Below are positions 39,431 to 50,240 of a DNA stretch of 64,000 nt, piece after piece (within the stretch, counting starts at the first letter, position 1; every line of letters starts with the position of its first letter). The notes under the pieces are model-generated. The model was not told the DNA's origin and ran no database searches. It worked only from the letters and a program-made list of their open reading frames with translations. Both the position numbers and the translations under genes were made by a program. Location: positions 9,995,704 to 10,059,703 of the forward strand of contig NC_088304.1 in assembly GCF_032854445.1 (NCBI RefSeq). Reading direction: 5' to 3'. Source of the stretch: Liolophura sinensis. Taxonomy: Eukaryota > Mollusca > Polyplacophora > Chitonida > Chitonidae.

Positions 39431-40779
39431 TTGTCAAAGCTGCATGTGGATTCCTCATTCAAAGCCATTTGCACATTAAATGAAGGATTAAATGATAACC
39501 ATTGAGATATATTCTAAATCCGGATAGCATTTGTGATAAACACACAGTATCTTTAATCTGTCTTTCAAGTTTGAAGAGAGTACAAAACATGTTTTTCTGT
39601 CCATATTTTACCATGCGCATGAACATGATGGATGATGAAGTGTAGATGAAAAAAAAGGCAGGAAATTTTACGGAATCAGATTCATATTACAACTGAAATT
39701 GTAACTTGTGGCAGTTACATGTGAATGTACCATTTCAAATGGAACACTACATTTTGGGTGGCCCGTGGGACATGAATGTCATGCACAAAATCCACCCAGT
39801 TGGCCAGGTACATGTACCACACACATATATCCTGGCATGCGACACAAGATGGTTTTGAACTCCCAACATGACTGGTGAAGGACTACAGTGGCTTTCAGTG
39901 TGTTGATATGGACAGACTGGCTAATATAACTTACAGAAACCCAGCTACCCATCTGAGTGGCCTTAAAATGAGCTGTTTGGACACCCATTTTCAGATTTCA
40001 TTCTAACTCCTTCAGGCCAGATAAAAAAACCCTTTTAAAAAATTGATTTTTTTTTAGATACATCTTTGGGGATGATTGACAGTACATACATATACATGTA
40101 TCTTTTTCACTTGGGGAGGTCTGTAAACTCATTTTTTTCCTCCCAGAGTTCTCTTTTTTTTTTTTGGCTACTAGAGAACACTAATGAAAGACCCTTTTCT
40201 TTTTTTCCAGCATACCACATCATGTACACAGGTAAACCATTTAACTGCTCACATTTCGACACACCTGTAATCAACGAGCTGAAACACATATCGCGCTATG
40301 GTAGACCCAGTTATTTGGGGGAATTACGTGCACCTTGACCTGCAGGCCATTTTAATTTTTCTTCTTGCTTCAATACATCAACAAGTTACTAAATTGAGAG
40401 TTATTGCGGAAATCTTATTCCAAATTTGGCTCGTAAGTGAATGCATATATGCAAACATGCAGATATACATGAAGTAGGGTGAAGAAAACTTTAAGTCTCC
40501 AGATCATAATTAGATAAATCAATATCTAAACATCTCCAGACTACTGTCGGTTTTCTGTTAAGAAAATGGTTTCCGGATGAAATCATATCTACAAGTAGGT
40601 GGATAAAACTGGGCGAAAAAAAAAAAGCTCATACTAAAAACACACCTACATGGCTAAGAAAGTTTCAAAAGATTATACATGTACATGTATGTTTGATAAG
40701 AAAAACGTTAATGTTTTTCACTTATGTTTCTCATTAACCTGTGTCCTAATTTAAAAATACTCAAATGAAAATGTTAAAT

Positions 40780-40892
40780 TATTTATTTACTTATTTGACA
40801 GGTGTTTTATGTTGCACTCAAGAATACTTCACAAGTCTGCACCACAGCAACCAGCATTATGGTAGAAGGAAACCAAACAGAGCCTTGGCAAA
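40780..40892 (-). mobile_element. SINE family A copy, older and diverged
   Basis: A degenerate tail and 3' domain (GGTGTTTTATGTTGCACTCA) leads to AGAGCCTTGGCAAACCC. It is interrupted on its 5' side by the younger copy at 40908-41038. Confidence 0.65.
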
Positions 40893-40907
40893 CCCAAAAT
40901 TTTAATA

Positions 40908-41038
40908 TTTATTTATTTATTATTTTTGGTGTTTTACGCCGTACTCAAGAATATTTCACTTATACAACGGCGGCCAGCATTATGGTGGGAGGAAAGAGCC
41001 AGAGGGAAACCCACGACCATCCGCAGGTTGCTGCCAGA
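40908..41038 (-). mobile_element. SINE family A copy nested next to an older copy, with target-site duplication
   Basis: Well-preserved 3' domain and body, 5'-truncated at CCGCAGGTTGCTGCCAGA. It is flanked by an exact 15-bp repeat, CCCAAAATTTTAATA, at 40893-40907 and 41039-41053. That dates this insertion after the diverged neighbour at 40780-40892. Confidence 0.8.
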
Positions 41039-41424
41039 CCCAAAATTTTAATAAGCAGCTTCTTTATACGATGATAATGAAAAATTTTGCTGCACATGTA
41101 CTACACTACATAACATAGACTTAATAACAGCTTCATTCTCACATAGTGCCTCCTCGTAGTATGTGACAAGAAATGACACACTAGACTGTGTAATTCAGGA
41201 ACTTCGCCACTGAGACTCTCACCTCCCGCTGCCCCTTTAACACTGGCGATGCCCTTGACAATGTATAATACAAGTATTTCAGCCTTTCTGCCATAAAATG
41301 GCATTCTATTGTGAAAGTGCGTGTACAGTATTACAAAAGTTGTGCATGTATGTGAACCTACTCTCTTTGTCAGATTCCCTGCTGAATGTAACAACTTTGT
41401 CATAAGAAAGAAAATACCGGTACT

Positions 41425-41665
41425 GTAATTCTTCAACCTTTTCACAAGTTTACAAAGATGTTTAAGCATATTCTGAGGCCATTATCCTACATGTATGTAG
41501 GCTGATAAATTATACTTTTTGCGAAGCCCTAAAACACGTGTACCCAACAAATGTAGTTTTGTCTCTAAAACTCAAATTCAAAAGCTGCATAAATCGAACT
41601 GAAATTGCTCTTCCAAATGCAAAAAAAAAAAGAATTTTTTTCATTGGAGGAATTAGGGAATATAT
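41425..41665 (+). repeat. Dispersed repeat family E, copy 3
   Basis: AAGCATATTCTGAGGCCATT, GCGAAGCCCTAAAACACGTG, TAGTTTTGTCTCTAAAACTC and AATTGCTCTTCCAAATGCAA align in the same order as in the copy at 38812. Confidence 0.6.
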
Positions 41666-41669
41666 ATAT

Positions 41670-43970
41670 ACGGTACATAATTCACATAATATACAATAAT
41701 TCCAATCCAAATCTGTTTCTTCAAAATGCATTAAAACAGTAAAGCCATTCAGACATAAATTTATCCTCAACAATGTGGAGAATTATGCCTATAGGTAAAC
41801 TCTATTTCTCCTTGGCTGCTTTTAGGAGAACAGTCCACCATACAATAGCACTTCAGTATACACATGTTATTTTTCCGCACTTTACAGGGGTTTCCTTAAT
41901 CCTGAAGTGTGTACATAAGCATTAGGGGTGTTACGAACCCAGAGAGAGGGGATCTGTTTTCCAGGTATCTACATGAAACCAGCATGCCTTTACAGCGGCG
42001 TACGTTTGCTCATTCGTAGCCATGTATAACAGCCTCTGTCCCCCCAAGGCTGGGCTGCTCGAGAAGAGAGATATCTTCTAACAGCTAAAGAGAAAGGCCC
42101 CCAGCTACGCACTGTAAGAGAGACGCGAGTGTGACAGCCGGACCATTGAAGAACTTATCAAAAGAGGAGTATTGGCTCCTTTTAACGCTCAACTCAATAA
42201 CACAACACACTGGCCTGCACGCCAGAAAAAATAGATCAAAGCCAGAAGACTGCACCATGAGATATATCAGCAGGCTGACCTACCTTCTGAAAGTGGGGTG
42301 CGACAAGAATCACTTTGAAGCCCCTTTTCATTTCTCTGCATTCGTTTTAATAATATATATCCACATCGTACAACTTTCATCTCCTAGCACTAAGGAATTT
42401 TCATTAATTTTCCCAGGTATTTTTTTTTCCTATACAGACTCTCAAAACGTTCGTAAGATACACATCAGTGTGCTTTAATATTATCAGTAACTATCATTTG
42501 GCGAACTGAATAACAAAGTGTTGGCTGTTTCCAAAATAATCCATTTTCTTGGCCTATCAGGATGAATCAGCTTCTTCAGGGTTTTATTAGGAAGGTTAAT
42601 GTGGGAAAGTCACACTACCAAACATTTGTTAAATTAAAACTTTGAGAACAAAGTTTGTTCAGTTCCTGTTCCTAACAAAGCTTGCCTTGACTCTTATCGT
42701 GAGTTTCATCTAGCTATCGTGAACTTTCAATGAATTCAATATCAAGATAAGACCATCAAAACTTTCTTGTGATGTGTCATAAGTTTGTTTCTAAAAGCTA
42801 TAATTAAAATTCTAAAGCTGGTAGATGTATATCTTCAATCTTGCAGTTTCGATAAAGTCAATACAAAAACTGTCAAGAATCTCTTTTCAAGTGTTAAAGG
42901 TTTTACTTTACATCAAAAAGCTACACTTAAGATTCTATGGCTGGTATGAGACTGATGAGAAGCATTCCTACAGCTCAGAGTTTGAGTTTAAATTAAAATG
43001 TATTGGAGCAGAAAGATGAAACAATACTTTAACCTCTGTAACTGTTAAATTAACCACAGAAAAGGCTCAAGTATTAATGAAGGTATATGGTCCATATTTA
43101 GGCAACTATTAGAAAAACTGCTCAGCTTTAAGTATGGAAACTGTTAAAAGAAACTACATTGCATTATGATCATTCGTTGACTTCACACTCTAGCAAAGAG
43201 GACATTACATCAATGAATTGTTTTCATAAAAATGCTAATTACACCTTTTGAAAAGTAACTGATAATTAGCAATATAGCACTACTTAAATAAGTCATGCTG
43301 TACATGTATATTTAAAATAAAAATCCCTACATTACATAAATCATAATGACAATATTATAGCATCACCAGACATATTATCTATGAATCTTTAAACAAAATA
43401 TTAAAATAAAGAAAAGCTAGCTGAGGAATTCGCAATGTGTATAAAGTTCTTCCACTTGACTGAAGATCAAAATTTATCAGGCTGACATAAAATGTGCATG
43501 CATAATTTGCATCAACACATTACACAACTGGAAAATAAATAAAAAAATTATTAAACTTATGCCTATTGTACACTTCCATAATTAGGGTTGTTTACATCAT
43601 ACATGTGTTTTGGATTAAAATATGATCAATTTTTTTAGTAAATATATATAGGTGAGTTTATCATCAGGATCAATGAAAGTTTCATAATGGTACAATATTA
43701 ACTGTGGTTACCTATGTATAGTGTAATAATTTTTGTCTGTATAGCTGATACTTGGGCACAAAATTAAATTTGGAGTTAAATTCATTGTCCTGAAAACACA
43801 AAGGCCACCCATACACTGCACATACAACTTATCTTTGTGTTATGTAATCAGTGAAGAGTTAGACACATGTATGTGAACTAAAGCCTTGTTTTAGCTGTGT
43901 TCCTTTTCTACAGACAGTGCGACTCCAGTAAAGTAAATAGATATACTTTGAAGCCCTGTACATAACCCGA
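41670..43970. other. Intronic stretch near exon 1 without recognised features
   Basis: No SINE or array recognised. Intron-proximal sequence right of 43970 becomes CpG-rich. Confidence 0.45.
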
Positions 43971-44240
43971 CCGACAAAGTGGCTATGGTAGAGCGTTAAA
44001 GGGGAGCGTGTCGACTGTGTGCCGTGTGTGCGCCGGGGTCGACCGCAACTTGACTCGGGCGGAATTTTAAAACCACCGTCGTATCTCCCATGTGGGCCGC
44101 TCACTGAGTGCATCCCAGTGCAACGACAACAACACAACGTCGGGTTTTGTTTTGCTGATTTCGGGCTCAAAATCAGATGGCGTGACAGTGAAATCGAGAC
44201 AGATGGTTAGTAAAATGGCCAATGCTTTTAAAGGGCTTAC

Positions 44241-44435
44241 CTGGACGATGTCTCCTTCGGCACTGATAGCCGGTCCAGCGGCCGAAAACTCACCACTCAA
44301 GCTGTAAGTGTAAGTTTTATAGTCGCCATGCTCCGTACTTTCGTATAGCACAACTTCTAAGATCGCCTTTTCTCTTTCCTTGCTAGCCATGACGCATATC
44401 GCAGATGCAGCGACCAGCCAGGCAAAGTTCCTCAT
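44241..44435 (-). CDS. ZNRF3: Exon 1 of a ZNRF3/RNF43-like E3 ubiquitin ligase
   Basis: The exon encodes 65 residues, from the ATG at 44435 to a consensus donor (CAG|GTAAGC, GT at 44240-44239), ending in phase 0. Residues 1-17 or so (MRNFAWLVAASAICVMA) form a short signal peptide. The following LEVVLYESTEHGDYKTYTY and FSAAGPAISAEGDIVQ match, nearly residue for residue, the start of the vertebrate ZNRF3 ectodomain as I know it (pattern VEVVLFES...GDYTTYT...F..AG...SAEGEIVQ), and the exon ends at the same IVQ point. An in-frame TAA lies 15 nt upstream of the ATG, so this start is secure. The family consists of type I membrane RING E3 ligases that ubiquitinate Frizzled/LRP6 and dampen Wnt signalling; R-spondin with LGR clears them. 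Invertebrates usually have one gene ancestral to ZNRF3 and RNF43, so the symbol stands for the pair. Identity is from remembered family sequence, not a search. Confidence 0.88.
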
Positions 44436-44467
44436 CGTGTTACATTTTCCTTACGTCGTCGACTCAT
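44432..44467 (-). other. Upstream ORF overlapping the ZNRF3/RNF43 start codon
   Basis: A second ATG at 44467 with A at -3 opens an 11-codon ORF. Its TGA overlaps the main ATG in an ATGA arrangement (main ATG at 44435-44433, TGA at 44434-44432). If the transcript starts upstream of 44467, this uORF could reduce or tune translation by termination-reinitiation. Whether the transcript includes it is unknown. Confidence 0.4.
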
Positions 44468-44760
44468 ACTGTTCTGGTAAAATCCTCCAACAATCGCTCT
44501 GCCTCTCGTACATCCCAGGATGAAAAGCCACTTGTGAAGGCAAACTGCTATGGCGGTAAGCATCAAAGGATATCGCTATCAGTCACGTGACCAGAGGGTT
44601 TCCCCGCCCACAACCAACACGAACCTGCATAATTTATGACTGGTTCGAAGCGCCATCTAACGGTAATACCCCTCCATTAAACTTGGAATGCGACCCGTTT
44701 TAACAGCTTCAAAGGTTTGAATCCACACACCGCTAGTTCTTAGATATATCTATATACTGT
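44436..44760 (-). promoter_or_regulatory. Probable promoter and 5' UTR of the ZNRF3/RNF43-like gene
   Basis: This is the sequence immediately upstream of the ATG on the minus strand. It is richer in CpG and more GC-balanced than the surrounding introns. It contains a TCF/LEF-type ATCAAAGG at 44562-44569 (CCTTTGAT on the gene strand), a second TTCAAAGG at 44708-44715, a full E-box palindrome TCACGTGA at 44583-44590 and an ATGGCGG YY1-like core near 44550. No TATA box is obvious. The transcription start is not resolved; the CpG-rich stretch also covers the start of intron 1 down to about 43980. Confidence 0.5.
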
Positions 44761-45369
44761 CAATTAAAAATATGTATTTTTTTAATACAAACTCACAATT
44801 AAAAGACAGTCTGAGACTTAAATAGTTTGCACGTGACATAAGGAAATATTTGCCATTGAAATACTCTATAACATTTTGTAGGCCCTATTGAAATCGATAA
44901 ACCTACCCCTTTATCATGAATGAAAAAAAGCCTTTGAACTTTTACCGCTGTTTTGGACGTCGGTTGAAATCCATGGGTCACATACTGAAATTATGTAACG
45001 GCCGATGAAGCACGCAGATACTGTCCACATAGTGCATGCGTGTGAACACATTCGGTCTTTGAAGTTGCCGCCTGGATAAATTGGATTTCCTGTGATATAA
45101 AACTCGGATCCGCTGTGTGCATTTTCATTGTATTAATGCTGTATGGGAAACTATTTTGTGTCGGGTACATTTATGAATGCATTAAACCAATATATATTTG
45201 GTGGAATATATAATGCCCTGAAAGTGTCCAGGTAAATGACTCGCCGGCCGTTATCTAGTCATTTTATTGTTGTAGGCTCTAGGACCTATAGTCTCTCCAA
45301 ATTTCTAGTTTCAACATAGGCCTACAACGTGCGAACTCAATTTACGACTATCAACATAATTATCAGAAT

Positions 45370-45565
45370 GTTCGAGTTCGAGTCCACCTCATGCTTACTT
45401 GCTCCCCGGTTGTGCGTGGGAATGTCTGTCAGCAACTTGCGGATGATCGTCTGTCTCCCCCTGTCTCTGCCCTGTTAAATTTACTCCCACCATAACGCTG
45501 GTCGCCGTCGTAGGCCTACATGTATATATGTGAAATATTGTGGAGTACGGCATAAAACAAACTGA
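45370..45565 (+). mobile_element. SINE family A copy, diverged
   Basis: It starts in a B-box-like GTTCGAGTCCACCTCATGC and continues with GTCAGCAACTTGCGGATGAT, then ends near GAGTACGGCATAAAACAAAC. It lies about 1 kb upstream of the ZNRF3-like exon 1. Confidence 0.7.
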
Positions 45566-46162
45566 CAGTATACATGTAACGGATAACGCACGCGATTTAA
45601 ATGTTTTGTTTACTTTCCACACTTAATACGTGCGTGTATATGAGCAACAACTTTGATATTCAAATCCCCTCACGACCTCTTGTTGTAGGACTTCTTGTTG
45701 TGGGGGTAGAGCCAATAAAACATATTATATAAGATGTATGATATACAAGAAACATAATCGTGAGTATGCATGCTTGTAGATATAGACCTATATAAATTAC
45801 AATTACTGTCCTGTAGCTTACGTTTAGGAAAGTGTGAGAAACTTAAATGTGTAGACCTGTATACATGTAATACAATCTATGGGGTCGCGTGTTCAAATCC
45901 AGCCTGTGGATATTTACTACTTACAAGTTTTATTATTCTGATGTTTATCAAATGCCTTTATATTTTCAAACGCTCTATTACCTTACATCTACTCCTCAAC
46001 GGGATAAAATAAGCCCTCTGGGCTTTCTGTTCTCGTCAGGGAGCGGCATGTCAGTGTGGCTTAATATATACTTTCCACAGCAGACTTTTCTTTTTTTCTG
46101 CATACATCTGATGCAATCTGAGTTCTTGTGTCCAGCTGCATATCACGTGAAATAAAAATTAA

Positions 46163-46430
46163 TGTGAGATTTCTCAGAAGATTTTTTCTGATGATGGTTG
46201 AAATTTGTTGCCTAGTCCATGGATTTTTGGTCGTGATCCGGATGTGAAATTTCTCAAAAGATTTTTCTAACGGTGGTTAGAGTATATGGTGCATGCATAG
46301 TCTATGAACTTTTGATCATGATCCGCATATGAAAGTTCACACTGAGAAGATTTTTCTGACGTTGGTTGAAATTTGGTGCCATAGTCGATTAGTTTTTGGT
46401 TGTGATCCGGATATGGCTCAGTAAGAAAGA
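46163..46430. repeat. ~85-bp tandem repeat, three copies
   Basis: Each copy has AGATTTTTCTGA, a GGTTGAAATTTG or GGTTAGAG segment, a TAGTC.ATG/ATT..TTTTGGT stretch and a TGATCCGGATATG-like end. Confidence 0.78.
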
Positions 46431-46624
46431 TATGTTATGGCAGTTGTTATTGTGGACTGTTGTCATTTTGCGTGGATTTTGATAAATCTATGCACCTCGT
46501 GGCTTTCGTACACGCACAATCCATTTTATTCTGGTGCTGATGCGAACCTGGATCCGGACACAGGAATGTTTTAAACGATTGTTCGCCCTTGCCAGAAGTC
46601 GTGAAGAAGTTATGCACCTGTGTG

Positions 46625-47130
46625 GTGCATTTTGGTGTTGACCCGCAAGACACAAGCACCAATCCATTGCATTTTGGTGTTCATATATTACATTTTGGTG
46701 TCTACTCACCTGACGCATACAGGTTCGAGTTGGTTGTGGGCATACCCTTCCATTACATTATGGTGTAGACCTGACCCATACACCAATCCATTACATTTTG
46801 GTGTTGACTCACCTGACGCAAACACCAGTCTATTACATTTTTGTGTCGACTCACCTGACGCATACACCAATCCATTACATTCTGGTGTAGACCCACCTGA
46901 CGCAAACACCAATCCATTATATTTTGGTGTAGACCTACCTGACGCATACACCAATCCATTACATTTTGGTGTTGACTCACCTGAAGCATACACCCTTCCG
47001 TTACATTTTGGTGTACACCTACTTGACGCATACACCAATCCATTACATTTTGGTGTTGACTCACCTGAAGCAAACACCAGTCCATTACATTTTGGTGTCG
47101 ACTCACCTGACGCAAACACCAATCCATGAC
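46625..47130. repeat. 42-bp minisatellite, about 12 copies (block 1)
   Basis: The unit is ACACCAATCCATTACATTTT then GGTGTTGACTCACCTGACGC and AA. ACACCAA and TTGGTGT within each unit can pair as a hairpin. ORFs of 124-169 codons on both strands are by-products. Confidence 0.9.
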
Positions 47131-47146
47131 ATTTTGGCGTTAAAAT

Positions 47147-47163
47147 GGATCTGGATCCGGATC
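47147..47163. repeat. GGATC-rich repeat at the edge of the 42-bp array
   Basis: GGATCTGGATCCGGATC, followed by CTTTGAATTTTTTTAAGGGATCC. A related CTGGATCCGG occurs left of the array near 46549. It may mark the ends of a mobile element that carries the array. Confidence 0.45.
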
Positions 47164-47899
47164 TTTGAATTTTTTTAAGGGATCCTTTGCGAGATAGGAC
47201 TCAAATGTAGGATATTGTCCCTTTGTCCTGTGTTGTGGAATTATACATTTAGTGGCTACATGAGGCGGAGATTTGCGCTATGTCAGTATATTATTTAGTT
47301 TTACATTCTTAGCACTGAATCCCCATGTATGCACTATAAAGGTAAATATAATACTAACAAGAAGTATATGTCATGAGACGAAAGATAACCAAGCACTGTC
47401 CATTTTTTATTTTCAAAATTTTTTCGGCCTGATTCTTTTGAAGCACTGGATTCTGTACGGTTGTCTTTTCCCACCATTTTGTGATCAATGGAGTCCCAAG
47501 CAAACCCCAAGCATTCATTCATTCATTCAAAATGCATACACAGATAAATATGAATGCATTCCACGAAAGGATTCAGAAACGTAATATTTCAATCAAAACA
47601 TACGAATGTCACTGACATTATTGCACAGGATTCCAACAGTCCATCAGTACAGAGTCCAAAGTTTTAATATATGTTTACATCGTTGACAAAAATATTCCCA
47701 AAATAAATAAATCGAACTATTTTCCTGGACAATGTTTAACCACCCACTTAACTTTACTGTTATGTTTTCATTCAAATAGCTATATATTTTCAACTGTTGA
47801 CAAATACATATGCCAGTGTAAAAACATACTTACATTAGATGTACGTTTATATATATTACACGTATACCCATACAAGGTGGGAGTTCGTAATCGATATTC

Positions 47900-48400
47900 A
47901 GACACGCGCGTGTGTAAAAATGAACTGCGTATATACATTGCCCACGACACCATGAAATATTTGTTCTATCCCCGCGGGTCCGATTTACCCAGGGTGTCAA
48001 TTTCCCACGTTGATCTGTGTCCGTTATTTACACCGACACCTTTCATTACTGATATAGCCCTCTAATTGTGATTATTAAGCAGGGGTCTAATATATACTGG
48101 CGGCGAGATCAAAGAGATCACGAGATCGCCAATTTGATCACCGCTCCATTGGCTAGGTCCGATAATGCACGGGCTTTCATGTTTCGAAAATCAAAGGCAA
48201 TAAAATGACGATTCTAAACCGCACGGGGGCAATTTCCCATTATTACCGTTGTGTGAAACCAGTCCCATTAGTCTATTACAACCGGCTGGACTCTTTGAAT
48301 GAGGAGATTGCCCGCTTTAGGCTTTGTTTTAGTACGGAAAGTGCGTGACATTTCCACGCTGACCGCATATACTGTATATACACTCTAAAAGCAATTCATC
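47900..48400. promoter_or_regulatory. Candidate upstream regulatory element with clustered TCF/LEF motifs
   Basis: This is a non-repetitive, CpG-containing stretch 3.5-4 kb upstream of exon 1. It holds ATCAAAG at 48108-48114, ATCAAAGG at 48190-48197 and CTTTGAA at 48293-48299 (TTCAAAG on the minus strand), plus two CCAAT boxes in opposite orientation near 48129 and 48148. Vertebrate ZNRF3 and RNF43 are direct Wnt/beta-catenin targets. The motif is short, so chance occurrence is possible; conservation would decide. It could instead be the promoter of an unseen transcript. Confidence 0.3.
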
Positions 48401-48890
48401 TGTTAAACTGACAGAATGCTACGTTTTTCTGAGCGATGGCAGAATAGATTACGTTATTCCTCCAAAAGAGTGTTACGCTATTGAGGACAGACTTGTTCTG
48501 TTTAGCCGCCTATAGAGTATCCTAAATACTCACCAAATTCGACCACAGACATGCATCATGTTTAGTTGAGGGGTTATTTTATGATTAAAGTACATGTGTG
48601 CCTCTTAAAGAATCATTGAATCATCAAGATCTTATGAATTACAAACTGGATATGAAATTATGCTTTACTGCTGGCATTTATTGGTGATTTAGGGTAGTTT
48701 AATTTGTGCAGGATGTTGTATTGTCAGCAAACACAATATTATGTTGCAGTAATATATTGTAGCATCACCCAAGAAAACATTGTTAAAAAAATATCGCTAA
48801 AAATTGATTAGGTTTATGTTTAGAACCTCTGGGGTAGGCAGGGTGCGTTAACCATGTGGCCCGCGGTTTTTTTGCTTTGTATGTAATTAT

Positions 48891-49139
48891 ATTTATTTTA
48901 ATTACTTATTTATTTAATTGGTGTTTTACGTCATATTCAAGAGTGTTTCACTTATACGAAGGCGGCCAGCACTATGGTGGGAGAAAACCGGGCAGAGCCC
49001 GTACGAAACCCACGACCATGGTCATGTTATTGACGGACCCTCCCACGTAACGCCGGAGAGGAAGCCAGCATAAAATGGACTTGAACTCACATCGACCCCA
49101 TTGGTGAGATACTCCTGGGTCATTGCGCCGCACTGGCAT
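48891..49139 (-). mobile_element. SINE family A copy, nearly full length
   Basis: Reverse orientation: TTTATTTAATTGGTGTTTTA at the left and, at the right, GGACTTGAACTCAC (B-box reversed) followed by TGGTGAGATACTCCTGGGTC and the degraded A-box end. The 64-codon ORF inside is not a gene. Confidence 0.8.
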
Positions 49140-49401
49140 TGAATGTTATAGAACATAGAAATGTATATGTAGTGTCAAATACTTGCACCTATAGATTTTG
49201 ATAAACTGGACACGCTGTCTACATGTTTTTCAAGAATGTATATGTAGTAATTATTGTTGTATCATTTTCACCTTATTTATCAGTATTTTACATTTTCCTC
49301 TCTTGAACATTTGCGATCTGAACAGCATTTGCACTTTTTTTTGGTCAACACATGTAATGTTTGACCATGTTGCTAAATATTTGTAGCTTCATAACTTCTT
49401 T

Positions 49402-49576
49402 CATGCTGGCTTCCTCTCCGGCCGTACGCGGGAAGGTCTTACAGCAACCTGCGGATGGTCGTGGGTTTCCCCCGGGCTCTGCCCGGTTTCCACCCACCAT
49501 AATGCTGGTCCCTGTCTTGTAAGTGAAATATTCTTGAGTACGGCGTAAAACACCAATCAAATAAATAGATAAATAA
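49402..49576 (+). mobile_element. SINE family A copy, 5'-truncated
   Basis: It runs from CATGCTGGCTTCCTCTCCGG to CAATCAAATAAATAGATAAA and lies 110 bp left of the MITE at 49684. Confidence 0.78.
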
Positions 49577-49683
49577 ATCATAACTTTATGTTTCAACCAC
49601 AGAGGTTGACATTACGACATTGTGAATCATGTCACACGTCATCACGTCTCTATTTATTCATCTATACTTGTTTTACACCCTTT

Positions 49684-50240
49684 TTATTAAAGGAGAAGAA
49701 AACCTAAAAACATGACACTATAGGCTGAAAAGAGCACATTTTTTTTCTATCTGGTGTTGTCTGTTGCATAATTTGGCCATATTTCCTCGCCATACACGTA
49801 AAGCCTGAAAACGACAAAGCTGGCATAAATCGCCGTCCATCGCGTCCTCCATCTCGAACACCCTGTAATTTATGCTGGGGGTGTGTTGCCTCTGAGCCAG
49901 TGGGAGTCGTTAAAACTGCCGGCTTGTTCGTGTAAACTCGGGTCAAGCGGAAAACGAACTGTACTCTTCGCTACCTTCTGGGAAGAAGAGTTCTACCGGA
50001 AATGCACGAACTGCAGTTCTGCGGTTTCCGACGGCAATACTCCTCCTAACACAGAAGACTTCAGGACTATTTCTTAGGCAAAATGGAGTCGCCCACAGCG
50101 GAATTTAGCGCTGACATTTTTTTATAATTTGTCAACTTGAGATACACATTAGAATTTTTTTATGGCATGCACCTGCGAGGGAAAGCATACTTTTTTCAAT
50201 GGTATTTGATTGATATTTAAATTTTCTTCTCCTTTAATAA
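49684..50240. mobile_element. MITE with perfect 19-bp terminal inverted repeats
   Basis: TTATTAAAGGAGAAGAAAA at 49684-49702 is matched exactly by its reverse complement at 50222-50240. Each end carries TTAA just outside AGGAGAAGAAAA, so a TTAA target-site duplication (piggyBac-like preference) is possible; a TA or TTA duplication cannot be excluded. The 557-bp interior has a CpG-rich centre and no transposase ORF. Confidence 0.72.

Larger units (their letters stand above)
5362..44240 (-). other. Intron 1 of the ZNRF3/RNF43-like gene (38.9 kb)
   Basis: This is the interval between the exon 1 donor and the exon 2 acceptor on the minus strand, phase 0 on both sides. It holds SINEs, dispersed repeats and about a dozen tandem arrays listed separately. 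I saw no convincing nested gene or alternative exon. A very long first intron is also a feature of vertebrate ZNRF3 as I recall it. Confidence 0.8.

Noticed and set aside
43979-44052. tRNA-like stretch (TGGCTATGGTAGAGCG ... GGGGTCGACC)
   Set aside because: A- and B-box resemblance only; arms do not pair well and no SINE body follows.
43859-44170. 103-codon minus ORF next to exon 1
   Set aside because: It lies in the CpG-rich start of intron 1 after a consensus donor and has no family similarity.
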